From NCBI GenBank assembly GCA_031423755.1, contig JANPGC010000121.1:1-15440 (forward strand): a DNA stretch of 15,440 nucleotides, given 5' to 3'. The notes beneath the pieces were generated by a model. It made no database searches, had not been told where the DNA came from, and saw nothing but the letters and a program-made list of their open reading frames with translations. Of the stretch, positions 1 to 7,581 are shown piece by piece. A program made the translations under genes and the position numbers. This stretch comes from JANMEX01 sp031423755. GTDB lineage: Bacteria > Pseudomonadota > Alphaproteobacteria > Rhizobiales > Rhizobiaceae. How positions within the stretch are numbered: position 1 is the stretch's first letter; every line of letters begins with the position of its first letter.

Positions 1-107
1 CCTCCGGGACCGTCATCCGCTTCGGTGCGGTGCCATCCTCAAGCTGCACGGCAGCGGTGAGGCCGCCAAGACCGGTGCTGAGAACGCAGTGACCCGGTGT
101 TGGCCGG

Positions 108-611
108 TCAGGCCCGCTTTTCCATGACGATGGCCGGCATGCCTGAGCCATCCTTGCCACAGTTTTCAGTGCGGGAGATTTCGCGGAAGCCGTGGCGCTC
201 GTAGAAGCGCTTGGCACCGGCGTTTTGACTGTCAACTTCAAGGCGGAAAGCCTTGGCTTCCGGGAAGGCCTCAAAACACTCGGTGAGCAGCTCCGCGCCA
301 ATGCCTTGCCCGGTCTTCGTCGGATCGACGTAAAGCTGATGCAGCACGACGTAATCTTCAGACGACTGCGCGGCATAGGCCACGCCCGCGAGGCTCTCGC
401 CGGTATCGGCCAAAAGGAACTCGGACCACGGCCGCTTTAGATTTGCGGCAAGGTTTGGCAGCGAATGCCAGTCGGCGGTGATGGCGGAGACCTTTTCGGT
501 GCCGTGTACACGGTCGTAGGCGGCGTGCCATGCCGCGCGCAAGAGTGATTGCACGGCCTTCAGGTCGGCGTCCATGGCCGAGCGGATATAGAAGGCTTCA
601 CTCAATGCCAA
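108..611 (-). CDS. GNAT family N-acetyltransferase
   Basis: This is a 167-residue protein of the GCN5-related N-acetyltransferase fold, which transfers an acetyl group from acetyl-CoA to an amine; its substrate cannot be told from sequence. The acetyl-CoA site (motif A) lies at about residues 92-112 and contains TGQGIGAELL at 100-109. Motif B follows as NAGAKRFYERHGF at 130-142, with an FYE/GF pattern typical of the family. The likely start is TTG at 611 or TTG at 605, both overlapping the end of gatB; a GAAGG stretch lies six bases before TTG 611. The first ATG, at 575, would remove the first beta strand (FYIRSA), so it is less likely. The overlap suggests translational coupling to gatB, but the acetyltransferase need not share the GatCAB pathway. 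The family call is secure; the function is generic. Confidence 0.88.
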   Translation of the reverse strand: MALSEAFYIRSAMDADLKAVQSLLRAAWHAAYDRVHGTEKVSAITADWHSLPNLAANLKRPWSEFLLADTGESLAGVAYAAQSSEDYVVLHQLYVDPTKTGQGIGAELLTECFEAFPEAKAFRLEVDSQNAGAKRFYERHGFREISRTENCGKDGSGMPAIVMEKRA

Positions 612-2097
612 GTTTCGCCTTCACCAGATCGTTGACGGCCTGCGGATTGGCCTTGCCACCGGTGGATTTCATGACCTGACCGACAAACCAGCCTGCCAGT
701 GTGGGCTTGGCAATGGCTTGGGCAACCTTGTCGGGGTTTGCGGCGATGATTTCATCGACCGCTTTCTCGATGGCGCCGGTGTCGGTAACCTGTTTCATGC
801 CACGCGCGTCGACGATTGCGCGCGGGTCGCCGCCTTCGTTGAAGACGATCTCGAACAGGTCCTTGGCGATCTTGCCGGAGATGACGCCTTCCTTGATAAG
901 GTCGATGATGCCGCCAAGCTGGGCCGGAGACATCGGCGACTGTTCAATGCTCTTGCCGGCCTTGTTGAGGCCGCCGAGCAGGTCGTTGATGACCCAGTTC
1001 GCAGCCAGCTTGCCATCGCGGCCAGCGGCAGTGGCCTCGTAGAAATCAGCAATCGCCTTTTCGCTGACCAGCACCGACGCATCGTAGGGCGACAGGCCCA
1101 ATTCTGAGATCAAACGCGCGCGCTTGTCGTCCGGCAGTTCCGGCAATTCAGCTTTGAGTGCGGCAACGAACGCATCGTCAAATTCCAGCGGCAACAGGTC
1201 CGGATCCGGGAAATAGCGGTAGTCGTGCGCCTCTTCTTTCGAGCGCATCGAGCGGGTCTCGCCCTTGGCCGGATCATAAAGGCGGGTTTCCTGATCAATC
1301 TTGCCGCCGGCTTCGATGATGTCGATCTGGCGGCGGGCTTCGGTTTCGATGGCCTGGCCGACAAAGCGGATCGAATTGACGTTCTTGATTTCGCAGCGCG
1401 TACCGAACTCGCCGCCCGGCTTGCGCACGGAAACGTTGACGTCGGCACGCATCGAGCCTTCGTCCATGTTGCCGTCGCAGGTGCCGAGATAGCGCACGAT
1501 GGTGCGAAGCTTGGTTAGGTAAGCTTTGGCCTCGTCCGCCGAGCGCAGGTCCGGCTTGGAGACGATTTCCATCAGTGCCACGCCCGAGCGGTTGAGATCG
1601 ACGTAGGACAGGGTCGGATGCTGGTCGTGCATCGACTTGCCGGCATCCTGTTCCAGATGCAGCCGCTCGATGCCGATCTCGACTTCCTCGTATTGCCCCT
1701 TGTTGTCCGGGCCGACAGCAATCATGACCTTGCCTTCGCCGACGATGGGCTGCTTGAACTGCGAAATCTGGTAGCCCTGCGGCAGGTCAGGGTAAAAGTA
1801 GTTCTTCCGGTCGAACACCGACTTGTTGTTGATCTGCGCCTTGAGGCCAAGCCCGGTGCGCACCGCCTGTTTGACGCACTCGTCATTGATGACCGGCAGC
1901 ATGCCCGGCATGGCGGCATCGACCAGCGAAACATGGTCATTGGGCGCGCCGCCGAAATCCGTCGAGGAGCCTGAAAACAGCTTGGACTGCGAGGTGACCT
2001 GCGCATGCACTTCAAGACCGATGACGATCTCAAAATCGCCGGTGGCACCGGCAATGAAACGTTTCGGATCAGGAATGCGGGTATCGACGAGGGGCAT
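598..2097 (-). CDS. gatB: Aspartyl/glutamyl-tRNA amidotransferase subunit B
   Basis: GatB is the kinase and tRNA-binding subunit of the cytoplasmic GatCAB complex. The complex converts Glu-tRNA(Gln), and in many bacteria Asp-tRNA(Asn), into the correctly amidated tRNA. The N-terminal GatB domain begins with IGLEVHAQV (about residues 26-34) and carries the family signature DRKNYFYPDLPQGYQISQ near 96-113, followed by LHLEQDAGK and DLNRSGVALMEIVSKPDL. The C-terminal roughly 150 residues form the GatB/YqeY tail, ending near KAKLGIE. I chose ATG 2097, giving 499 residues, the usual length; the frame stays open to 2196, but the extra 33 residues look unlike GatB. A purine-rich GTGAAGTGA precedes the start. 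gatA and gatC are not in the window, so the complex is encoded at more than one locus. Confidence 0.97.
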   Translation of the reverse strand: MPLVDTRIPDPKRFIAGATGDFEIVIGLEVHAQVTSQSKLFSGSSTDFGGAPNDHVSLVDAAMPGMLPVINDECVKQAVRTGLGLKAQINNKSVFDRKNYFYPDLPQGYQISQFKQPIVGEGKVMIAVGPDNKGQYEEVEIGIERLHLEQDAGKSMHDQHPTLSYVDLNRSGVALMEIVSKPDLRSADEAKAYLTKLRTIVRYLGTCDGNMDEGSMRADVNVSVRKPGGEFGTRCEIKNVNSIRFVGQAIETEARRQIDIIEAGGKIDQETRLYDPAKGETRSMRSKEEAHDYRYFPDPDLLPLEFDDAFVAALKAELPELPDDKRARLISELGLSPYDASVLVSEKAIADFYEATAAGRDGKLAANWVINDLLGGLNKAGKSIEQSPMSPAQLGGIIDLIKEGVISGKIAKDLFEIVFNEGGDPRAIVDARGMKQVTDTGAIEKAVDEIIAANPDKVAQAIAKPTLAGWFVGQVMKSTGGKANPQAVNDLVKAKLGIE

Positions 2098-2206
2098 GGA
2101 ATTCACTTCACGTGGGGATGATTTGGTCTGTTCGCTAAAGGATGGGGCGCGGCATGTCCAGTGTTTGAAGGTCGCGGCCGCGGCAAGCGCAGACAATTCA
2201 GGCCAG

Positions 2207-2464
2207 TCAAGCCTTCGGCTTGGCCGTGCCCAGAATATGCTTCCACAATGTGCCGCCGAAATACCGGTTGCCGATGACGAAATAGGCGACGATCAGCGCG
2301 AGCGATATCAGCGCGGGAATTCCGGACAGGCTGAAGCCGTTTTCCGTTGTCTGACCGGACAGCTTGCCGATCACATAGCCGCCGATGGCGAACATCGTGG
2401 CGAAATCCAGAAGTGCCGCGAGGATGATCTTCCAATTTGGGTGTGGATTTGTTTGTTCTGGCAT
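2207..2464 (-). CDS. Small RDD-like integral membrane protein
   Basis: This is an 85-residue protein with two hydrophobic segments, about residues 13-34 (IILAALLDFATMFAIGGYVI) and 48-66 (GIPALISLALIVAYFVIG), and a basic tail ending KHILGTAKPKA. The pattern of an LLDF helix, a second helix ending in aliphatic-YFV, and a GGTLWKHILG segment resembles the RDD family, whose members are small membrane proteins of mostly unknown function. The canonical R and D-D residues are not all present, so the family assignment is moderate. ATG 2464 is preceded by a strong ribosome site, GGGAGG, seven bases upstream. It lies 64 bases after recJ and 109 bases before gatB on the same strand, so it may be read from the recJ transcript. 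No specific function can be assigned. Confidence 0.82.
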   Translation of the reverse strand: MPEQTNPHPNWKIILAALLDFATMFAIGGYVIGKLSGQTTENGFSLSGIPALISLALIVAYFVIGNRYFGGTLWKHILGTAKPKA

Positions 2465-2528
2465 CGGTGCCTCCCAGTATACCGGTAAATTGTGGCCCTC
2501 AATTCGCGGCAGGTCAAATCTCAGTCGG

Positions 2529-4313
2529 TCAATACCGGCTCGGCGCCGCTGCATCAACCATCCGCATCTGCACCGTCCGCCGTCCGTTGAAATGGTTGAC
2601 CGAAAGCGTGCCGGCCGCGTGGATGATGTTGCCGACATTGGCGTGGAGAAAGTCGCCAAGCGGCGTGCCCTCGGTGCGGAAGGCGATGGCTTGCAGCGAT
2701 GATTTATCCATGGCGGCAAGCGACAGCGAGACGTGGCCGTTGCCGACAATGCGACAGTGGGTCAGGCGGTGATTTGGCAAAACCAGCAAAGGCGCAGGAT
2801 TGCCGGTGCCGTATGGCCCAGCCCGCTCCATCGATTCTATAAGGGCAAGCGTTGCCGCGCCAGCGGAAAGCGCGCCATCAATTTCAAGCTCGGCATCGGC
2901 AGATAGCACAGCAACCGCTTCAGCGGCCTCCCTTTCAAAGAATACGCGCAGGTCGCCAAGGCGCGCTTTCTCGATGGTGATGCCCGCAGCCATGGCATGG
3001 CCCCCGCCCTTGACGACAATCCCTTCATCGACCGCCTTGCGCACGAGCCGCCCGAGATCGATACCCGCAATCGAGCGGCCGGAGCCCGTGCCGATGCCAT
3101 TGGGATTGAAGGCGATGGCAAACGCCGGGCGGCGCGCCTTTTCTTTCAGCCGTGATGCGATCAGGCCAACGATGCCGGGATGCCATTTCTCGTCTGCCGC
3201 AACAATCACCGGCGGGCCGCCGCCACCGGCGAGATCAAAGCCGATGGCGGTTTCCGCCTGCTCCAGCATGATTTTCTCCATCGCCTGCCGCTCGGCGTTG
3301 AGCAGGTCGAGTTTTTCCGCGATGGCTTGCGCCTCGTTAGGGTCGTCAAGCGTCAAGAGCCGCGCGCCAAGCGCCGCATCGCCGATACGCCCGCCTGCAT
3401 TGATGCGCGGGCCGATGAGAAAGCCGAAATGGAACGCGTTGAGCGGCTCGCCGATGCGCGAGACTTTGGCAAGCGCCGCAAGGCCGGGATTGCCGAACTT
3501 GCGGGCAATCTGCAGACCCTTGACCACGAACGCCCGGTTGAGGCCGACAAGCGGAACGACATCGCAGACGGTGGCAAGCGCGACGAGATCAAGCATGCCC
3601 AACAGGTCCGGCAGAGGCTTTTCAGTCTTGCCGCGCAACTGGCGGATCACATCGACCAACACCATGAAGACGACACCGGCAGCGCACAAATGGCCAAGTC
3701 CGGAAAGGTCGTCCTCGCGGTTCGGGTTGGCAACCGCAATGCCCTCCGGCAGCGCTCCGCCCGGCTGGTGATGATCAATGACGCAAATGTCCGCGCCAGC
3801 AGTCCTGCCCGCCGCCAGCGCAACGGCGCTGTTGGTGCCGCAGTCAACGGTGACAATCAGCCTCGCGCCACGCCGGACAAGTTCTTCCATCGCTGCAGGA
3901 TTGGGGCCGTAGCCTTCGAATATCCGGTCGGGTATGTAGATTTCATGCGGCACGGAAAAGTGGCTCAAAACGCGCGACAGCAGCGCCGAGGAGCTTGCAC
4001 CATCGACATCATAATCGCCGAAAATCGCGACGGCTTCTTTGGCAAGTATGGCGGCGCAGATGCGGGCCGCAACCTTCTCCAGATCCGTCACCGTATGCGG
4101 GTCTGGCATCAATTCGCGGATGGTCGGATCAAGGAACCGCGAGGCGTCATCTTCGGCAACGCCGCGCCCTGCGACAATGCGCGACACAAGGTCCGGAATG
4201 TCATGCTTTTGCGCAATGGCAAGCGCAACATTGGCCGTGCGCGCATCGAGCCGATCCACCCAGCGGTGGCCGGTGGCAGACTGCTCAATGCCGAGGAAGA
4301 GTTTGCGCTGCAT
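2529..4313 (-). CDS. recJ: Single-stranded-DNA-specific 5'-3' exonuclease RecJ
   Basis: RecJ is a cytoplasmic metal-dependent 5'-3' exonuclease on single-stranded DNA, used in recombinational repair (RecF pathway), mismatch repair and base-excision repair. At 594 residues it is of normal length. DHH-domain motifs are intact: FGDYDVDG at 98-105, VDCGT at 156-160, IDHHQP at 179-184, GLGHLCAAGVVF at 205-216 and LATVCDVVPL at 246-255. GPRINAGGRIG follows at 301-311. The DHHA1 domain carries HPGIVGLIASRL at 378-389, GSGRSI, and GGGHAMAAG at 436-444, and the last 130 or so residues fit the RecJ OB-fold. All metal-binding aspartates and histidines expected from the motifs are visible, so the enzyme should be active. 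The start is ATG 4313, with only a weak AGG upstream. It heads the minus-strand run toward gatB. Confidence 0.97.
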   Translation of the reverse strand: MQRKLFLGIEQSATGHRWVDRLDARTANVALAIAQKHDIPDLVSRIVAGRGVAEDDASRFLDPTIRELMPDPHTVTDLEKVAARICAAILAKEAVAIFGDYDVDGASSSALLSRVLSHFSVPHEIYIPDRIFEGYGPNPAAMEELVRRGARLIVTVDCGTNSAVALAAGRTAGADICVIDHHQPGGALPEGIAVANPNREDDLSGLGHLCAAGVVFMVLVDVIRQLRGKTEKPLPDLLGMLDLVALATVCDVVPLVGLNRAFVVKGLQIARKFGNPGLAALAKVSRIGEPLNAFHFGFLIGPRINAGGRIGDAALGARLLTLDDPNEAQAIAEKLDLLNAERQAMEKIMLEQAETAIGFDLAGGGGPPVIVAADEKWHPGIVGLIASRLKEKARRPAFAIAFNPNGIGTGSGRSIAGIDLGRLVRKAVDEGIVVKGGGHAMAAGITIEKARLGDLRVFFEREAAEAVAVLSADAELEIDGALSAGAATLALIESMERAGPYGTGNPAPLLVLPNHRLTHCRIVGNGHVSLSLAAMDKSSLQAIAFRTEGTPLGDFLHANVGNIIHAAGTLSVNHFNGRRTVQMRMVDAAAPSRY

Positions 4314-4453
4314 TCGACTGACCTGTGAATGCGCGACTTAAAGCACGTGCACCGCCAATAGCGAATAGCAAATTGAACCACAACGTTGGCCGTCACTCAT
4401 CCGGGTGATGCACACATGGTTTGCGTGTGGTTCGATGCAGCCAGTGAGTGCTT

Positions 4454-4474
4454 GTCTCTTTGAGAGACGTTTTT
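4454..4474 (+). terminator. Small hairpin with T-run, in the leader of the secreted-protein gene
   Basis: Bases 4454-4468 form a perfect six-base-pair inverted repeat (GTCTCT / AGAGAC, three-base loop) followed directly by TTTTT at 4470-4474. This looks like a short intrinsic terminator, but it ends where the ribosome site of the next gene (GGGAGA, 4475-4480) begins. It could end transcription from upstream, act as an attenuator or leader element, or be chance. The stem is short and A/T-containing, so stability is modest. Confidence 0.35.
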
Positions 4475-4486
4475 GGGAGAATTGCC

Positions 4487-4753
4487 ATGAAGAAGATCAT
4501 CATTTTTGCGCTTGCCATGCTTGGCTCGAGCACCGCCGCCTGGTCAACACCGGTCGAAGATATGGTCAGACAGGGCTTCGCCTGTGATGCAGGCTCGCGC
4601 GGTGAGGTCATCTGTTCGAAAGACGGCGCGCCAACCAAGATTTGCAACACGGAAGGAAGCTGCTTCCGCATCATCAGAATTGAGGCCTCGTCAGAGCCCG
4701 TCATCAAAACCGGAAGCATTAGAGGCCCCGGCGACACCAACACTGAATATTGA
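4487..4753 (+). CDS. Small secreted four-cysteine protein of unknown function
   Basis: I do not recognise a family. The 88-residue product begins MKKIIIFALAMLGSSTAAWS, a clear Sec signal peptide: a lysine pair, a hydrophobic core, and likely cleavage after AWS (residue 20) or TAA (residue 18). The mature part is about 68 residues and has four cysteines, C33, C43, C53 and C59, in the contexts ACDAG, VICSK, KICNT and GSCF. That number suits two disulfide bonds in the periplasm or outside the cell. The tail after residue 65 is polar and glycine/proline-containing. ATG 4487 is chosen because GGGAGA lies six bases upstream and the signal peptide starts there; an upstream in-frame ATG at 4448 would spoil the signal. 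It is divergent from recJ and 94 bases before the UDP-xylose synthase, so co-transcription with that gene is possible. Confidence 0.72.
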   Translation: MKKIIIFALAMLGSSTAAWSTPVEDMVRQGFACDAGSRGEVICSKDGAPTKICNTEGSCFRIIRIEASSEPVIKTGSIRGPGDTNTEY

Positions 4754-4847
4754 CGGCCTCGCACGCCGGGCGGCGGCTGCCGTCCGGCCACTCGCCAAGC
4801 CGCGCCAAGCCTTGTATCAACGCCAAAAGCAATGCGGGGCATAAGTG

Positions 4848-5792
4848 ATGGCGCGGATATTGGTCACGGGGGGAGCCGGGTTTTTGGGCTCGCATTTGTG
4901 CGAACGATTGTTGGGCGACGGCCACGAGGTGATTTCGGCGGACAACTATTTCACCGGCTCAAAGGCAAATATCGCGCATCTCACCGCCAATCCGCGCTTT
5001 GAAGCCATCCGTCATGACGTGACGTTTCCCCTCTACATCGAGGTTGACCAGATTTACAATCTCGCCTGCCCGGCCTCGCCTGTGCATTACCAGCATGACC
5101 CGGTTCAGACGACCAAGACCAGCGTGCACGGCGCGATAAACATGCTGGGTCTTGCCAAGCGCCTTGGAGCAAAAATTCTTCAGGCCTCAACCTCCGAAGT
5201 GTACGGCGATCCGGAGGTGCATCCACAAACGGAAGATTATTGGGGCCGTGTCAATCCGATTGGCATTCGCAGCTGTTATGACGAGGGCAAACGCTGCGCC
5301 GAGACGCTGTTTTTCGACTACTGGCGGCAACACAATTTGCGCATCAAGGTGGCACGCATCTTCAATACGTATGGCCCGCGCATGCACCCGGATGACGGCC
5401 GCGTGGTCAGCAATTTCATTGTGCAGGCGCTGAAGGGCGAAGACATCACCATTTATGGAACGGGCGAACAGACGCGCAGCTTCTGCTATGTCGATGATCT
5501 GATCGAAGCGCTGGTCCGGCTGATGGCGACGGATGACGACGTGACCGGCCCGGTCAACATTGGCAACCCGGTGGAATTTTCCATGCTGAATCTGGCGCAG
5601 ACAATCATCGCAATGACCGCGAGCGCGAGCAAGCTGACATTTCTGCCGCTGCCGCAGGACGACCCGCGCCAGCGCCGCCCGGACATCACGCTGGCAAAGA
5701 GAACACTTGGCAACTGGACGCCGAATATCCAGCTCGAAGCAGGGTTGCGGCAGACGATTGACTATTTCTCGGCGGCGCGGCCGGGAAACTGA
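4848..5792 (+). CDS. UDP-glucuronate decarboxylase (UDP-xylose synthase)
   Basis: This enzyme of the extended short-chain dehydrogenase/reductase family converts UDP-glucuronate to UDP-xylose and CO2 in the cytoplasm, through an NAD-bound 4-keto intermediate. The 314-residue length matches bacterial UXS proteins. The NAD-binding Rossmann motif TGGAGFLGS is at residues 7-15. NLACPASPVHYQHDP at 71-85 and RIFNTYGPRMHPDDGR at 170-185 are UXS signatures that separate it from UDP-glucose epimerases. The active site shows STSEVYG at 114-120 and the YxxxK pair Y144/K148. The start is ATG 4848, with GGGG eight bases upstream; a GTG immediately before it (4845) is an alternative. UDP-xylose usually feeds surface polysaccharide or LPS, which fits the adjacent glycosyltransferase-like gene. 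The 3' end overlaps that convergent gene by 31 bases. Confidence 0.93.
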   Translation: MARILVTGGAGFLGSHLCERLLGDGHEVISADNYFTGSKANIAHLTANPRFEAIRHDVTFPLYIEVDQIYNLACPASPVHYQHDPVQTTKTSVHGAINMLGLAKRLGAKILQASTSEVYGDPEVHPQTEDYWGRVNPIGIRSCYDEGKRCAETLFFDYWRQHNLRIKVARIFNTYGPRMHPDDGRVVSNFIVQALKGEDITIYGTGEQTRSFCYVDDLIEALVRLMATDDDVTGPVNIGNPVEFSMLNLAQTIIAMTASASKLTFLPLPQDDPRQRRPDITLAKRTLGNWTPNIQLEAGLRQTIDYFSAARPGN

Positions 5793-6913
5793 CGGCCACT
5801 GCGCGCGAGCGTGGTTTCGATTATGTGGCGCACGAGCGCGGCGTGGACATGGTGCCTTGAAACGTGCTCATGCGCGGCGCGCGCCATTCTTGTCAGCCGC
5901 TCGCGGTCAGCAAGCGCGGCATGCACCGCATTCGTCAGGCCACCGGGTTCCGGTTCGTAATACAACGCATGCACGCCCTCTTCCAGCGGCTGATGGCGCT
6001 CGATTGTCGCGCGGTTCATCAGCGGAACCGACCAGCAAAGCGGTGCTTCATAATGGCGGAAGCAATCCCAGCCATAGCCTTCCGGCGACCAGACAAGATG
6101 CGCCGCCGCAGCGCGTTTGAAGAACTCCGGACGCTCCAGCCGGCCTTCGGGGATATCAACCCGAACGCCTTCGGCCCGCAATTGCAGCAACTCCGCCATG
6201 CCGCGTCGGCGGACTGTGGACGAGGTTTCGACGAGCCCGGCAAAAAATATATCCGCCGTCTTTTCCACGGGAGCAACCGGAAATTCATGCTCGCTGCCAA
6301 GCTTTGGCCCGAGCGAAATCGGCTCCAGCTTGTCAATCCTGCTTTGGCGGCTGAGCGTGTTGCGGTAACGGCCGGTCGGGAGCGAAAAGTGGTCGGTGAG
6401 CGCAAACAATTGCCAATGGTCTACAGGCAATTCACGTTTGAAATAGACCTTGGCGCGGTCGAGCAGAAAAAAGCTGTTGCGCTCGATATGGCGGTGGTCG
6501 TCAAAGTCAACAACCGCAATCGCCGCGCGCACCTTGCCGCGCAGGAAATGCGGCGCAATCGCCGATGTCAGCGGAAAATAGCCTTTCAGCACATTTTTGC
6601 TGAACAGTTTGCGCATCACAAAGCGCCAGTGCCACGGATTGAACGGCTGCGGATAGACAATCACCAGATCAAGTTTCCGGCTTGCGAGCGCGGCGGGAAG
6701 GCTTGAGAGCGGTTCAAACATCGAAGCCGGCTCCGCGCCCGGATTGAGCGACATGAAGCATTTGGTCCGGGGCAACAGATGCTTGACGTAGCACCGGCCG
6801 ATTTCGACGATGTTGAGGGTGTGGAGGTCAAGTTCGGAATTGTCTGTGTCCGGATCTGTGATGTCACAATCGTCCATATGCGGCCCCAAAGTCTGCGGCT
6901 GCAAAGCTAGCAT
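5762..6913 (-). CDS. Putative glycosyltransferase, GT-B/exostosin-like
   Basis: This 383-residue soluble-looking protein has no signal peptide or membrane helix. The C-terminal part (about 262-365) resembles the group-1-like donor-binding domain of GT-B glycosyltransferases and CgeB/exostosin-like proteins: AAAAHLVWSPEGYGWDCFRH, then EAPLCWSVPLMN, then a stretch ending GVHALYYE (residues 313-320), then a helical end. The N-terminal half has VYFKRELP at 156-163, a pattern often seen in these proteins, and LDLVIVYPQPFN at 81-92. A sugar-transfer role is therefore inferred, not certain, and donor and acceptor are unknown. ATG 6913 is taken as start; ATG 6877 (residue 13) is an alternative, and neither has a convincing ribosome site. 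Its stop lies inside the UDP-xylose synthase gene on the other strand, which makes UDP-xylose an attractive but unproven donor. Confidence 0.7.
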   Translation of the reverse strand: MLALQPQTLGPHMDDCDITDPDTDNSELDLHTLNIVEIGRCYVKHLLPRTKCFMSLNPGAEPASMFEPLSSLPAALASRKLDLVIVYPQPFNPWHWRFVMRKLFSKNVLKGYFPLTSAIAPHFLRGKVRAAIAVVDFDDHRHIERNSFFLLDRAKVYFKRELPVDHWQLFALTDHFSLPTGRYRNTLSRQSRIDKLEPISLGPKLGSEHEFPVAPVEKTADIFFAGLVETSSTVRRRGMAELLQLRAEGVRVDIPEGRLERPEFFKRAAAAHLVWSPEGYGWDCFRHYEAPLCWSVPLMNRATIERHQPLEEGVHALYYEPEPGGLTNAVHAALADRERLTRMARAAHEHVSRHHVHAALVRHIIETTLARSGRQFPGRAAEK

Positions 6914-7143
6914 GCAAACTTGGGAAAAGGGAGCGTTCGCTCAATCGGCTCAGCCAGCGCCGTTGCGGTCACCGCGACAGACAGGGCTGGACCCGCGGAT
7001 TCCAACCCGGCAAGCGCCCTTCCCGTCAGCAGGATTTGCAAGCAGGACGGCCTGACTGTGAACGCGATGGCGCAAGCCCGGTGTTTGGCAGACGCTCGTT
7101 TATGAACCCCTGGCCACCAAATCGGCGGCCAAGCCTGTAACGA

Positions 7144-7410
7144 TCAGGCTGCCGGGAGAAAATAGCGGCAAACGCCATCTTCATCAATGGTTCCGCTGAC
7201 AACTGTGCAGCCATGCGGTGGTTGAAAGTGCACACAGTCATGACAGTGTTTCTTGCCCTGAGCCCTGTCCTGGTAGCCGGCAAAAGCTTTGGAAACGCGC
7301 GGAAGTCCAAGTGTTGCACATCCAGCCAGAGCGACGGTGCCTGCCACACCGGCAATGGAAACGGATAAAAACTTGCGTCTGGAAACCGGATTTATGTGTT
7401 GATTGGTCAT
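7144..7410 (-). CDS. Tat-exported high-potential iron-sulfur (HiPIP-type) protein
   Basis: HiPIPs are small periplasmic electron carriers with one [4Fe-4S] cluster held by four cysteines. The 88-residue product begins with a twin-arginine signal (SRRKFLSVS, residues 10-18). The mature part carries CHDC at 56-59, C68 in PPHGC and C81 in DGVC, followed by an aromatic residue, in the C-x2-C-x8-C-x12-C order expected of the family. The usual GWC near the last ligand is GVC here. Two maturation routes are possible: signal peptidase I after AFA (residue 44), or lipoprotein processing at the lipobox LAGC (C31), which would tether it to a membrane. The start ATG 7410 is well supported by GGAGG nine bases upstream. 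A perfect EcfG-type promoter lies about 50-75 bases upstream, so induction by general stress is likely. Its electron donor and acceptor are unknown. Confidence 0.85.
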   Translation of the reverse strand: MTNQHINPVSRRKFLSVSIAGVAGTVALAGCATLGLPRVSKAFAGYQDRAQGKKHCHDCVHFQPPHGCTVVSGTIDEDGVCRYFLPAA

Positions 7411-7462
7411 GTCAAATATCCTCCACTTGTCATTTTTTGGAATTGATAGTCATTTTGGACGC

Positions 7463-7487
7463 AACGCTTGCCTGACAATATTGTTCC
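7463..7487 (-). promoter_or_regulatory. EcfG-type general stress promoter for the HiPIP gene
   Basis: On the minus strand GGAAC (7487-7483) is followed by exactly 16 bases and CGTT (7466-7463). This is a perfect match to the alphaproteobacterial sigma-EcfG consensus GGAAC-N16/17-CGTT. It points toward the HiPIP start and would give a leader of about 45 bases. The match is seen directly; use by EcfG is inferred. Confidence 0.75.
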
Positions 7488-7555
7488 AAAGGTCCGGCAC
7501 CGGCAGATACAAACGACCATGACTGCCCGGTCCGACACGTAATCTGGCGTTCGGC

Positions 7556-7581
7556 GGAACCAATAGTCAGTTCCGAACGTA
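7556..7581 (+). promoter_or_regulatory. Candidate EcfG-type promoter for the type III PKS operon
   Basis: On the plus strand GGAAC (7556-7560) is followed by 17 bases and CGTA (7578-7581). This differs from the EcfG consensus only at the last base of the -10 element. It would place a start of transcription near 7588, about 60 bases before the polyketide synthase. It is weaker than the divergent site facing the HiPIP gene, but the pairing of the two supports it. Confidence 0.45.

Noticed and set aside
3180..4328. Long open frame on the plus strand antisense to recJ
   Set aside because: It mirrors the recJ coding frame in GC-rich DNA, has an Arg/Ala-rich composition and matches no family; recJ on the other strand has every expected motif.
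6990..7020. Minus-strand GGGTTGGAATCC resembling a tRNA T-arm
   Set aside because: No acceptor, D-arm or anticodon stem can be folded around it and the T-loop sequence is wrong.
7112..7130. GC-rich hairpin (GGCCACC / GGCGGCC) downstream of the HiPIP gene
   Set aside because: The stem has one mismatch and no T-run follows on the minus strand, so it is not convincing as an intrinsic terminator.
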